Below are positions 18,940 through 32,400 of a DNA stretch of 64,000 nt, piece after piece. Numbering within the stretch: the first letter of the stretch is position 1; each line of letters begins with the position of its first letter. Position numbers and translations under genes: made by a program. Origin of the DNA: Beroe forskalii (taxonomy: Eukaryota; Ctenophora; Nuda; Beroida; Beroidae). The notes below the pieces were generated by a model that saw only the letters and a list, made by a program, of their open reading frames with translations, was not told where the DNA came from and did not search any database. The stretch covers positions 55,827-119,826 of the forward strand of contig WFMF01000508.1 of assembly GCA_011033025.1 (NCBI GenBank). The letters are read 5' to 3'.

Positions 18940-20488
18940 TTCCAAGATGAGATAATTATAAACGATTGCCTCGATTGTACACGAGCTTTGTTTAGATTTT
19001 AGTTATGTTTTGTTGTAATGAATAATACGATTTGATATATGAAATGTTTCAGGCAGATCATTTCGATGTTAGCAGCTCTTCGTTAATTAGGGGTAAATAA
19101 ATGGGGTTTAAATTCATTCGTCGTCACGAACACTGTTGCATAAGAATCAAGAGTTTAGCCGTATAGCATATTATATTGAGGGCAAAGAAGTTGCGGCTCC
19201 TAAGATGCTTTGATAAATGGCAGACAAAATACTAGGTATTCATACCGGTACCGGAGACATCTTGATGAACTTAGGTTTAATGAAATTCCTAATATGTACA
19301 AGATCAATAAGATTCTGATTGATCGGAACCTTATAATCGTACATCCATCCAATATACCGTGAGTACTGAATGTCTGATAGTGTGGGAATTGTGCGTGGGA
19401 TGGAATTCAATATGGTATGATTTAAACCCTCCAACCTGCCAACATATTAACGGATTACAATCACTGAAGTAGGGTTTTAGACAAATGAGTTTATATTGGA
19501 GGCGTATTAGTTTACCCATAGAATCTGGAAATCTTCATGACATTGACCAATCAGTGCGCGAGTAATCAGTCAACTTGCGCCCTGATTGGTCACTATCAAG
19601 CAGCCTGTGGTTGAGCTAATACGCCGTCGATAACAATGATTACTGTTTTCCGCTTTGGTAGTTTTGCGAGTTTGAATGATAGTGGCTTGTTGATTATTTC
19701 TGGTATTAGTTACTCTTACTTACACAGCCACAGAATTTAATTTTCATGGCACGGTGAGATCAAGTTATTATTTAGCGTAAACGGGGTTTAATTTTCAATT
19801 GGACATTCCAAATCATTCTACACTTTAAAAATCTTAAATGAGTAAATGATGTACTTTTTGCTAATTCGCTTTATTGATGATATGTGATAAACTAAATTCG
19901 TTTGACATTTAACCTAGTTCAATCTTCTGTTTCATTCGCATTATATCAACTAAGTTGTCAATTGAAATGAATGTTTTTAAATTTACATTAAATTTGTAGA
20001 TATAATAAGATAATAGTACCCTACCGTAGCTTAATATGAGACACATTTGCTTTGCATACAGTAGGTAAATTTAGACGAAACATCATGCAGGAAAATTAAA
20101 CTCTGACTCACAAAAACAGTGATTTCTGCACATTTTAACTAATCAGAACTGATATACTGCAAGCAATAAGTTACTTTGTTTCTGCTATTTTTAGTTTTCT
20201 TCGTAAGTTCATAATATCATGAAACTCACATCGTCTTAGTTTTCGGTGTGTTTTGAAACCCCATCGTCTTATGGCGTGATTCCCATCGTCTCATGGCGTG
20301 ATTTCCAGAACACTGCGGGCGTGATACCAGTTCCCATATCCTTATCTTACAATTTATTTGAATTGTTATTAGATAACCTAATTATCATATCTGAGAGCTG
20401 ATTTTAACCGACTGGGTTTCTTATTTCTATCTCGTATTATATCTCGTATTCTGATCTCGATCCTGTATTATCTCCATGTAGAGCAGTT
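18940..20488. other. Intergenic region between HRD1 and the RNF26-like gene
   Basis: Contains the probable HRD1 3' untranslated region, with AATAAA-like sequence near 19095, and the RNF26-like promoter side. The only ordered structure seen is two copies of a 22-bp unit (CCATCGTCTYATGGCGTGAT) at 20261-20304. No additional gene is supported. Confidence 0.5.
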
Positions 20489-23400
20489 ATGGCGTCCAGT
20501 ACCAGTTCCAACCTTATGAGTCAGACTAACGCTACCACTCCTCTTCAGCTCATTGATACAGGTAAATTAATGTCATGGTAATGACTGGTATCCTGTTGTC
20601 GAGGTGTCGTGTTGTCAAAGGGTTGTGTTGTCACTTCGTCAAGGTTTCACGTTGTCATGGTAACGCATGGTTCCTTGTTGTTAATTTGTCATGTTGTCAT
20701 GGCAACGGGTGGTGTCTTGTCAAGTTGTCATGGTAACACCTGGAATCGTTTTGTGATGACACGATCTCTTGGTAACGATTTTTTCCCGGTGCCGTAAATA
20801 CTGTTATGAAATATTGTTTAAGGATTTTGCAATTTGTTATCGTTAGCTGCACGGCAAATTCCATTCTTAATCTCTAATAGTAAACCCCGTCTCACATAGT
20901 ATGACATAATGCATTTTATGCTTAACAACAAAATGCGGTTAATAAACAACAGTTTTGAGTTTTTACATGTAACTTTTGTTTTGCACCAAACACTCGTAAC
21001 ATTATTATTATTGTCGTAGTATATTATGTCTTCTTTGGAGAGTACTCTCAGTCACGGGTCGTGTAGAGTATGTCACGTGACCATATGTTGCTTGACTCAT
21101 GTCATATAATACGGCCTTGTCAAGTCACTCAAGTGGTCATTTAGCCCCATGTGACATGACTCATGCAATGTCATATGGTCATACATCAGTATAATCATTC
21201 TGCGGATTCGTTAATGATCCACCTGAATGGTTGTACATGTCATTAAATGACTGTTTGTGTAATAATTATAATATAGTTTGCTCCTTTGTTTGCCCGATTA
21301 ACCCTGATTCGCGGTGTACAGTTAAGCGGAACGCCTAATCGATCTATTGGGCCTTACTGTAATTTGTAACATAATTTTGATCACATGACTAACTCTAGTC
21401 CTTTTTTAAAGATTCCTCAGTACCCAACTCCTCTCAACCCTTTATATTTATATTCTCCCAGTAATGGATTGAAATTTCATAGGAATTAGTCATAAACTTC
21501 CTCTTCTGATTTTAATAACATTTGGAATCATATAATTTAAAGTAAACGACCAAAAATCGCAATTTCTGTGCATTTTTTGATGAAAATCCGATGTTTCGTC
21601 CAATATCAGCATGGGAAAGTTCGAATAACTTGTAAATAGTGAAATTGCTTACATTGCAATTATCTCACTATAATGATACCGCATAGCATTGAGAATGAAT
21701 AAATTACTTTGCTTTGTGTTACTGTGTATTAAAGTGCACTTTACTATACATAGCATTCGGTTACGTTTCTTGAGTTAAACCTTTTAAAATAATTACTCTG
21801 TTTACAGCTAAAGGGTTTACTATAAATAGTAACATTTCACTTGTGTTTATCTATAAAATACATGGACACGCGCCAATTGGGTCCATTTTGGGATTCTTCC
21901 TGAGAGTGCAGCCCGAGGGATGAATCTGGTTTAAACTCGCAGCCCGAAGGGCGAGGGTCTAAACCAATATGGACCCGATCAGGCAAAGTATCGAAGTATT
22001 ATATACACCGATAAAAACGTCATAGGCCGAGGGTTCTATGAATCATGTAATATCATTCATTCTCCGGAAATCGTTAAATTGTTTTCTTGTAAAGATCAGC
22101 GGCTCATTCGAGTTTTAACTTGCTAAGATCGTGCCCGAATGGGAGTTGATACAATGATAGCGATTGTTCAAAGACATGGTCATCCATTCCGAAACAGGAA
22201 ACAGACTTTGGGTAAAATTTGCAGTCAACTTTTAACTTAAATCGGTTTATTGACATAAGTTCCGTTACGGAATGGAGACCCTTATAACTTATTTCAAGGT
22301 ATTTGCTCATCACATTTGCTGTCGGTCTCACTTCTATGCTCTGAATAAGAATAAATACGACTTTAAATCATCCTATACACGACTTATCAGCCCGTACTAA
22401 ACTCCTGGCAGTTGTCATGAAACAGAGTCCACCTCCTCTGTTCTAATGCTGTATAATGGGTATGTTTACTGTGGAAATTATGTTATCCATCGACTCTAAA
22501 TACCCTTGTACATGGAATGCTGAGTAATGATTGCTGAGATATATATTAAATACGATTCCTATCTTATGAGGTTGACTCTGTTATTCATCACTTGATTTGA
22601 ACTGTATATTTGACATCGCTCTTTCTTGTGTTGTTATATTAGGTTGTGACGTTGAGTGTGATTGTCAAATCTGGGCATATTATGACATTTCTATCACGTT
22701 ATGAACTCATGAATATTAAGGAAATACAATGACATGCTAAGCATATTATGATCAATCATCATAATATTGTGATCTTTGCTGACCTTTATAATAAACAAAA
22801 GACCTAAATGGAGCACTTGGCAATCCCAAAACGTTTAACATGGTTCACTTTGTTTACTGTGAATCATACCACTAAACATATTGTATTGTTGTACGCAGGG
22901 TATATTGTGTTTGCTTGTTTGGTTGTGTATACACCGCCCTGTGTTATGCCCTGTGTTATGCACATGTATAGAGTCTTTAATTATCATTTACTGTACACTA
23001 CTCAACATCTGTTTGCCTATTTCCTTAAACGGGGGACGTATCCAACCAGTCCTTCTCTGGCTCTCTGCCCAACTCCCCCGGGAGAAAGTCTCCTCGACAC
23101 ACAAAATGGGGGCTGTGGAATGTGGATGGGAAGGAATCCTCGTACCTTTGGAGTGTATTGCCCTACATGTAATGAGTACATGTATAGTCGTTATAATATT
23201 AGTATTTACTGTACTCAACATCTGTTATAAAGTCAGATGTCCGCGTCAGTTAGTCACCACTTGTCTGCGTTAGCTTAGTCGGTAATTCTTCTGGAAAGTC
23301 AACACTGGCCCACCATTTGTAATATTCGTATTTATATCATGCGTTATTGCATGCGTGAGTTCAGAGTAGTGAAATTAAGTCAGTCTTTAGCAGACATGCC

Positions 23401-26400
23401 AGTACTTTACGATATTATCATGTTTGTCATATATACCCATAATACACCTTTATATTTAGTCCATCTGATAAGACTTTGGATTTAGCAGAACGTAACTTGA
23501 AGTTCCTCTTTTACCTGTTGTAATGTTCCTTCCTAGAATTTTAGCGCCAGGTGATAAGGAGATAAGGTTACCCTTATTAATGTCTGGATTAGGTCATGAT
23601 AACAGAATTATTAGATTTAAAATCATTGTGTGTGTCCTATAATGCACTCAGAATAACTTTTTCCGTTATTTCGTCATAATATTATTCAAACGTGTTCGAA
23701 GTCTTGTGTGGATTGGGTAGTTTGCTAACGAAAAATTGAGTCCTATAATAGATTTCGCTTTAATTTTACCTCACTTCGACTCTTCCCTCCAAAGTCAAAG
23801 TCTTTATAGCGATCTACTCATTCCCTTACCCACCCTGCATTCGCTAGCCTCTCAGCCGCAAACTAAATACACAGGTTTTTGTTTCTGTTTTAGTTTTAGT
23901 TATTTGTATTTTCCTAGTGCATTGATACCTCTTATTCTCTCCCCTCTAACCCCTCTCTAACCCACCTCTAACCCCACTCTCTAACCCCCTCTCTAACCCC
24001 CTCTCACTACCCCCCCCTCTAGCCCCACTATAACCCCCCTCTAACCCCCTCTAACCCTCTCTAACCCCTCCAATTCTCCAGTGCAAGTGTTGTCTAGTGC
24101 GGTGCTATCAATCCTTCACAACGTGTTACTCCTTCTCTTTACTCTTCTGCACTGGGTGGCTGGTTACTAACCCTCTACTCTCACTACCCCCTCTAACCCC
24201 TTCTAACCCCCTCTCTAACCCCCCTTAACCCCCACTCTAACCCCCTCTAACCCCTCCCATTCTCCAGTGCAAGTGTTGTCTAGTGCGGTGCTCTCAATCC
24301 TTCACAACGTGTTACTCCTTCTCTTTACTCTTCTGCACTGGGTGGCTGGGTACCTGCTGCTAGTTGTTCGGTGTGTCTTCTGGTGCGTCCCTTCACTCGT
24401 CAAGGTCAGTTTCCTAGTGATATATGCCTCTACGATATTATCTTAATTGGATGAACATATGTGTCTCAAATTTTTAATTTGTTAAATTGTCCTTTTGTCT
24501 TTTTTGACTTTTCTTATTTGTTATCTACTGAGATCTGTGAGGCCTGAGCACCACCTGCCATCCGGCTAATGGCTTAATTTTTCAAGAACCTTCGAGAAGT
24601 TCTATTTCTAATGAAACCTCCAACTTAATAAGATTAAATTTCATTAAGTCCGCCGAACATTGAAATTCAATCTATTCGCTCAATGTTCCGTCACAGTTGC
24701 TTTTGAATTTTAATTCAAAGTCACGCATTTTCAGAAAACGTGCAAACTTTTTAATTGCATTAAACCAGCCTCCCATTTTTGCTCGCAATCCGGTTTGAAT
24801 TCCGGTTTCATATTACACATTTACACAACTCTTTCACTACATTTCATACATTAAACCCACTGAACCTTAGATTTTTAAACACTACACTCACTATCTACCA
24901 ACTATGACATATTGGGAGTGACAACTCATCACTCACCACACTGAATTTAACACTATACAATAATCGATGTACATTTTATACAATCTATACATGAACCCTT
25001 CTTCCATCAGCTTGTACAATCCATAAATTCTATTAGAAGGCGGCTGGTTAACCGAACCGAAACCAAAATACCGTTTAATCGGTCGTTTCCAGCCAACCGA
25101 AACCGAAACCGGATTTATTGAGAAATGTAAACGGTTGTTTGCTTCATTCTATACATTCCCTCCCCCCCCCTCAGCTAGTAAAAGCTGTAAATTGTAAACT
25201 CTCCTCCCTTTTCTCAGCTAGTGCAAGTGGTGCTCCTGAACCTGCTCTCCCTGACGAGTTACACTGATGACGTCATCCTCTCCCTCTCAGACTCCCTCTA
25301 TTACGTCATAGATTACTCGCTGGATGTACTGGAGTGTTTGGCGGTGCAGTTACACGCTGTCCTGCCCTACTTCGCTTCCCTACCGTTACAGGTACTGAGT
25401 TTGTGTGTATAGTGTGTATACTTTGTACAATTTGTATAGTATACACTATACATTGTGTATACTGTACATTCTGTATACGGCGTATAGTTTGGCGGTGCAG
25501 TTACACGCTGTCCTGCCCTACTTCGCTTCCCTACCGTTACAGGTACTAAGTTTGTGTATTCTGTGTGTATTCTTTGGACAATTTGTGGATATTTTGTATA
25601 TATTTCGTACATCGATTAGCGTGAATTTTTGTACCTTTACTTGTAGTTGTATAATTCCTTAAATTGTGTGTATTGTATTCTGTGTGATACTGTAAATCGT
25701 GTCCGATCTACAACGATCACCATTTCTGTACATTGCACAAAAATTTTCTGTGGAAGAAAGTCTACATTCCAAGATGTCCCCTGTGTGTAGCTTTGTTTCT
25801 TATTGTTACATTGTCCTCATGTCTGTTGTTTGGACTTAAAACAAAGGACCAATTATACCCCACTGAGAGGTGCCATCTACCTAGATCTTATTACTTGTGT
25901 GTATAAGGGTGTAATGAATGTATATTACATCAAGAGGCGTATAATAATGATAGGAGTAAGGGGAGTGTAATGAATGTACAATCCGGGACAATGTTACCTA
26001 CTACCAGGAAATTGTGTAATACGATCGTTTCACTTTTGGTAAGCATTCATTGAGAATCATCCAGGAAATGTATTTATACCTACATACCACCATAGTATGG
26101 AAATGCCAAGATATAATCAGCAATCATCCATGTCTCAGTAGTAATGTCTTGTATTTCATTACTAATTGCTACTGTTATTATCTCATTACGAACGATCACA
26201 TCCAAATCATGGGATGAAGGTCGAAGAAAATTGTGTTATCGTGACAATGGCTTCATGTTTCCATGTTGGTTCATTGACCGAAATGGACAATTGACCTAAA
26301 CAACAGTTTAAACATTTAGGCCAAATGTCCAGAAAGGCCAATGGCCTAGAATGTCCATGTTTTATGGTAGAACAATGGACCAGGAATATACAGGTGCCCA

Positions 26401-29400
26401 TTCGAGGAAATATCACGTACACAAGAAAATATCACATACTACATTAGAAGTAACTCCTGCCACATGGCGCATTGAACAGAAAACCTGGCAGCCAGCCAAG
26501 AGTATTTCCATCTTTAACATCCTGATTCTAATCGAATTCATCTCAAATGCGATAATGTACACGCTGATAATGTTAAAAGTCGATGCAAATAAATGCTGCA
26601 AGTACGTGTAATTTAGTTTTCTGTACTCCATTTTGTTATTTCGCAACACAATCTGCAGTTTGCTCGATCGAATTTTAATGACAAGGCCCATGTTGAGTAC
26701 TAAATATAGTTTCAAGGTTCCATTCTGCTCTTTTTGCTCTGCAGTATGTGGTTCTTTGCCATTATCCCTGTTTCTTATGGTTATCGTGTTCATTGTTAAC
26801 TCAGGTAATTACCCTCAAAAGGTTGTGTGTTAGTACAAGGAACTTTTTGAAATACGCTTTTGAGTATATTTTCTAGAATGATATTAGTAGAAACAACCAT
26901 TGGGTGCTTTTCTCATTTCAGTACATTTCACAACATCCCATTCCCCCTCCATTCCACCATTGGGTACATTTCAGTACATTTCAGTACATTTCACCACTTT
27001 TCCAAACTCAGGTGTTGCACATCCTGCTAGATTGGAGTAAGACAGTTGGTATGCTGTTCTCTTACCTCATTCCTTCCACCTTCTACACATCCCAGACAAT
27101 TGTCTACCTCAACGATCTGACCTTCGCTCTTACAGACCTCCACAGTGTATCCTGGGTAAGTTATGATAGCTGCTGTTTTAACCAAATAGCATTACTTTCT
27201 AGTATTCAATCTGGTTTGTTAAGCGTCATTTTTCTAGCAATTTCTGGTTTTAGACTAAAGCCCGGTCATGAATCCGGTCATGAATCCTGCTTACACCAGC
27301 TGGATGTTTTCAAATTTTAACATATTTCCGGTTTTTAACAAAGTGTCATATATACCTATTAAATTTCAGTTGATCCTAAAGTCTCTGTTGGAACAGAGCA
27401 GTAACTTCGTTTTTAACACGCTGATCAGTCTCATAACATCCGCAAAGTACATCGCTTACTTCACCATCCGTGTACTGCAGATATCCTGTTGCCAGGTCAG
27501 TTTAATGATGTACTGGTGTAATTAGGGGTATGGGTAGTTATCAAAACTGTTCATTGAAAGATGAACTAACCAAGATACAATTCCCTTCACAGGATTTATT
27601 TTGCAGTTTGCTCCATGCTACAAAGTTCAATGCAACCCCGCGGCATTATCCGTTTCAAATCATAAGGCGATTGCAAATGATAAAATGGGTGCTTTAGAAC
27701 ATCAAACGAAGCCAATGATCCCTCCATTCGACATATCTTTGGCTCCACGTTCCAAACCGGAAATTTTCTCAATTTCGACCAAAATAAATCTTCATTAGTT
27801 GTAGCGCGCGGTTACGTTTTGGTATCGTATGTGTATTGTTTGCGCGGCTCTCAGCGCGCGCGCGACCGATTCTGTGCGCGGCGTAGGACACGTTGAAGCC
27901 ATTTGGGAATGGGCTTCGACACAACCAATTTCATCTGACCCTGCTGGCCCGGGAAATTTTGAGGGGATCGCGTGCGGCCATGAATTGATAAAGGAGAGAG
28001 CGGTGAAGCGAATTTAGTCTCATGCTGAGTTGAATCGTTGATTGTCGACCTACTTTTGCGATCAAAAAAAAGTGTTGTGAAACCTGGCAATTGACAGTGA
28101 CAAAGTATACAATCAAAATACAATCCATTTTTATTCAATGCAAGTTTTAATCTTTAATCCTGAAGAATAAAACCTAGAAACAAACCTAATTGTTGATTTT
28201 CAAATCAATTTAAAACCTAAAATCAGTGATATTCAGCAAAAATAATCATTACGAAATCGATCAAACCAAGCTGGTTCGAACGATTCAGCGTTCTTTTATT
28301 CATTAAATCGAAACATTATTGAACAGCCAATGTCTACATTTTCTACATTAAGTTAAAAAAAATGGTTCAAAATCAATGAAAAACTAGTTAGATTCCTATT
28401 TTGATCTCAGAGGAACCAATCCGATATAATCTAATTTTCAACTACCCCTCACCCTTCTTGAGCAATAACCTTCCTCTGCCCATTTTAAGAGTTTGTGGTA
28501 AACAACCATATGGTTTGATTTTAAATCACCCAATTTCTTCCCCGTATTTTGTGGCGCTAATCCCGAATGGTAAAATTTTAAAGCTCGGATTGTTTCCTCG
28601 GATCTGTTAAGCGAAAATAAATTAATATTTGAATTTAAAAGATGGAAAATAATACATATCAATTGTTCACGGGTCATAATGGTAATATCTTCTAAACAAA
28701 AAAAACGGGAATTTTATTAAAAGCTAAAATTTAACGCTATAGAAGTCAATATATGACACGAAACACTGCCTAGTGTAACTGGGAAAGTGTATCTCTCAAT
28801 AGCACACTGATAGCATGAGGGCTGTGAGGGTTATTCCTGCTGCAGGAACTTTAAACCTCAGCAACTCGTCAACCCTGAAACGAGGAATTAAATGAGAATT
28901 CGTGAATCGTGTCAATTTGTTTGTCAATTTGTCAATTTGTGTTGGCAACAAAGAAGTTGGCAATTTTTCAAAATAACAAATAATTTCATGTTCTCTTATA
29001 GCACCGAATTTCAAAAGTCTTTCCTTTTACTTTCGAGGAGTCTCACCATTTGCTAGCTGCAGTAGAAGCCACGCAGTGCATAATAAAGAACCCAAACTCC
29101 ATCCTCATGAGTTCATCTTTGTCCTTTTCCTCCAACGGAAGGGCGTTTATCGCTGTTTTCTTCAAGTCACATAGCTTTTCCGGTGGAGATTCCGCCCATT
29201 GGAAACTAAAAATAACATTTTAAAACGTTAAAAAACTGAAGTTCTAAACGTAGAAGTGAAGAAAGGACACTTAATTAAAGCAATATAATAATAGTCAGAT
29301 TAGAAAATGGCTGGGAAAGTTTGCACTTTAACATGGAATATGGCCCAACATAAATTCTATCCCAAACTAACTCAAAACAAAACTCTCAAAAGAGCAACAC

Positions 29401-32400
29401 GAAATACGAGCATACTCTACTACACTGATAACAGATTATACTACATATGTAAGTTGTAATTACTTTGTTGCACACACTGCTCACAGCCCTATACTTTACT
29501 CTGATGTTGCAACTCCCAGTATAATGGTGTAATGAATCGTATGAATCCTATTGTTATGGGTTATGAGAAGTGGGATGGTCTTACTATTGTCTTAGGAACA
29601 AAGCTTGCGTTGGTATAATATGGATCAAAGATGTACATACTGCATGATACAGTACAGCGAGAATATATACTATTTATTTGAATATAATGATTGCAGACTT
29701 AAGTCTGAGACTTTGAACTTTTGATTCCCTTTTCATACTCATTGAACCCGATTTGAGCATCAATTTTATAAATTCTTGAATACATTGCACTACGAACAAA
29801 TCAAACGCAAACGATTCTGCCTCAACCGTGCAGTGTACCGACAAGCTTATTAATCTATTTCTCAGATAATTAGACAAATGATACACAATCCTGCCTGCTG
29901 TACAAGTGCACTGATAATTACTATTGCTATTACTATTACGACGAATGTGATTATTGATTATATAGCCAAGATTTAGATACCCTACTCTGTACTCAAGAGG
30001 TTGAAGTTTAAACGAAATAACTGATACGAGAGTACTCTGTACTCACGATTTAGATAGCATGCTCTGTTATACTTGCATCGCAAATCGCAAACCCACTCAC
30101 AAATCTACTGGAAGAAAAGTCTACTCCTGTACAAATCTATTTTAGGCATCCAGTAGAGTACCTTAGTACATGAAATTAAGTAAGCAGAAAATTAAGCACT
30201 CCAGCCGCCAAAAATGCTTAATTTGATGTAACGTAGTAATGTGCTTTCTTAATTAAATGGTCCGACATTAAATGCGTTCTAAATTTATTGTAATCTATAA
30301 AACACAGTACAAAGTTGCAGCGAATAGACCATGTCATGTCTTGGGGGTTTAAAGTAAATTTATATCTAAAATATAGGTATAAATATGCAAATTAAAATCA
30401 TGCATGCAAGAGTAACAAAAATTCTAAGTTAATTTTTACATATAGGTCAGAATCAAATCAAAACGTGCACCGTGCATATTTAACCATGTCATGAGATAAT
30501 CAGACATATAAATATGATGTAAAGAGATACACCAGTAATCGATTTAGGATAGTATGATTAATAATCAATGGGTGGAAGGAGCTGGTATTTTCAGAGATTT
30601 AGGAGTGTAGGAATCCATCAGTAGACCAGCTACTAGACCTGTTCTCAAACATTCAAATTTGATTAAGAATTTAAAAGCGTTGTAAAACATTAAAACTTTA
30701 CAACACTACTTTAAGGTATTTTATTCAATCAAATTTGAGACCTAAAAATGTCATTAAAGGAAGATTAAAGTCAAAAGAAATAAATAAATTAGTTGTAATC
30801 AAACTCTTATTCAACGACCCGATCAATGGATCATAATATTTACTTTTGTTATTTCACATAAATGAAAATGGTATCATTCTTACTGCCTAAATTTAGCTCG
30901 AATCAATTATTCAATCAGGTGAGGTGCAGGAAATTAAGAAAGCATTAAATTAAGTAGCATAAAATTAAGCACTGGGGTCACAAAAAATGCTTAATTTGGT
31001 GCTGCGCAATATTGTGCCTTCTTAATTTTCGGAGTTCTTAATTTCCTGTACTAAGGTAGTAGCTCTTATAGGAACTAAGGAACAACATATTTTTGTGTAC
31101 ATTCTCTCCCTCTACTGTACATAATTTGTAACATGTACTGCTTCTCTCCTAACAGTAAAACTATGCGCATTCCTGATTTAATTCGGATTAGAAGTCTAAA
31201 AAGTACAGTAAGATGATTCAAATATTTGGAACATTAACAGCGACAATTTTTTGTCGCAAAGGTTTAAATCATAATTTAAAGGAACAACGGTTCAAAAAAT
31301 CGTTCAAGAATTCACTTAAAAACCGTACACAAATAACAAAAAACCAACATAAAATTTTGACCTCTCTACGGTTCAAAAATAGCGTACAAATCAAGAATTC
31401 GCCTGAAAACCGTACACAACTAAAAACCAACAAACATGTTCAACTCTCTAAACACTGTTGCCAAGGAGAGGGCATATACCAAACGTTACCTGGACTCTGT
31501 GTGTTTATAAATACATGGCTTTCTAATAGCTCATTGTATGTGTATTAGATCGTTGAGTAGACAGGAACTGCTTGTAAAATAAGGGGGAAGTAGGGTGTGC
31601 AGCTGTATTTATACGGGTATTTCAGTGACGGGATTCAGGACTCTGCGTGCAAGAATCCTCGTTAATTAACGCGCGTTAATTACGGGAGAGCATTGTATGC
31701 TGCCCTAATTGGCATCCGAATTAGGGAAAATAATCATTAATTTGTGGCAGAATTAGCAAAACGTTGGTTAACAAAGAAAAGAAATGTAGAAACTTTTACC
31801 AGCCACAGAAAATATTGAACAGGCTGCAGCAAACAAAAGACTGCAATATATACACACAGCTCACTGTCCAGCTATTTTGGGTATATTGTTGTTACACGTG
31901 TAAAACAGCTGGTTTCAGCCAAGAAAACACGCCAATTATTCAAGGGAAACCTGCCAATATATTGGTGCAAACAATCAACTTATAATGTGTAACGAGCCCT
32001 GTGTGCAAGCGATAGGAATGTACTGATTCCACAGAGGAAATAATTCAATTTGTCTGAAAATTGTATTACTACTCGCTGCATTTGATGTTGTTGAGTGTGT
32101 TAAAGAGCACACACACTCGTAGAATAACCTGGTACTTCAACTGCCGGTCCACAACATGTTATTGTAAGACAATAGACACCCAGGGCTCGGCTGCCCCATG
32201 TGTAACTTGATCCATCATAACGGTTTATTGAATAATGTTGAATAATGTGAGGCTAAAGAGTTTGAGACTTCCTGAAAGCGAAACTGATGGGAAAGTACAT
32301 GCTTCGAAGTTTGAGATAAGAGAAAAACACAGATTTAGAACCAGAAAACACAGATTGGAAAACACGGATGAGTTTTCGTTTGTGAAAAAAACAATCGAAC

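Noticed and set aside
22808-23273. Overlapping 130-140 residue frames
   Set aside because: Span a pair of direct repeats, two frames are equally open, and no motif or splice context supports them.
23260-23340. tRNA-like A-box (TTAGCTTAGTCGG)
   Set aside because: No B-box and no cloverleaf could be drawn.
23938-24260. Interstitial telomere sequence
   Set aside because: CTCTAACCCC spacing is irregular and does not match a regular CCCTAA array.
25367-25662. Cys/Tyr-rich frames downstream of RNF26-like exon 3
   Set aside because: Read through a TGTGTATAC-rich intron and the duplicated exon end.
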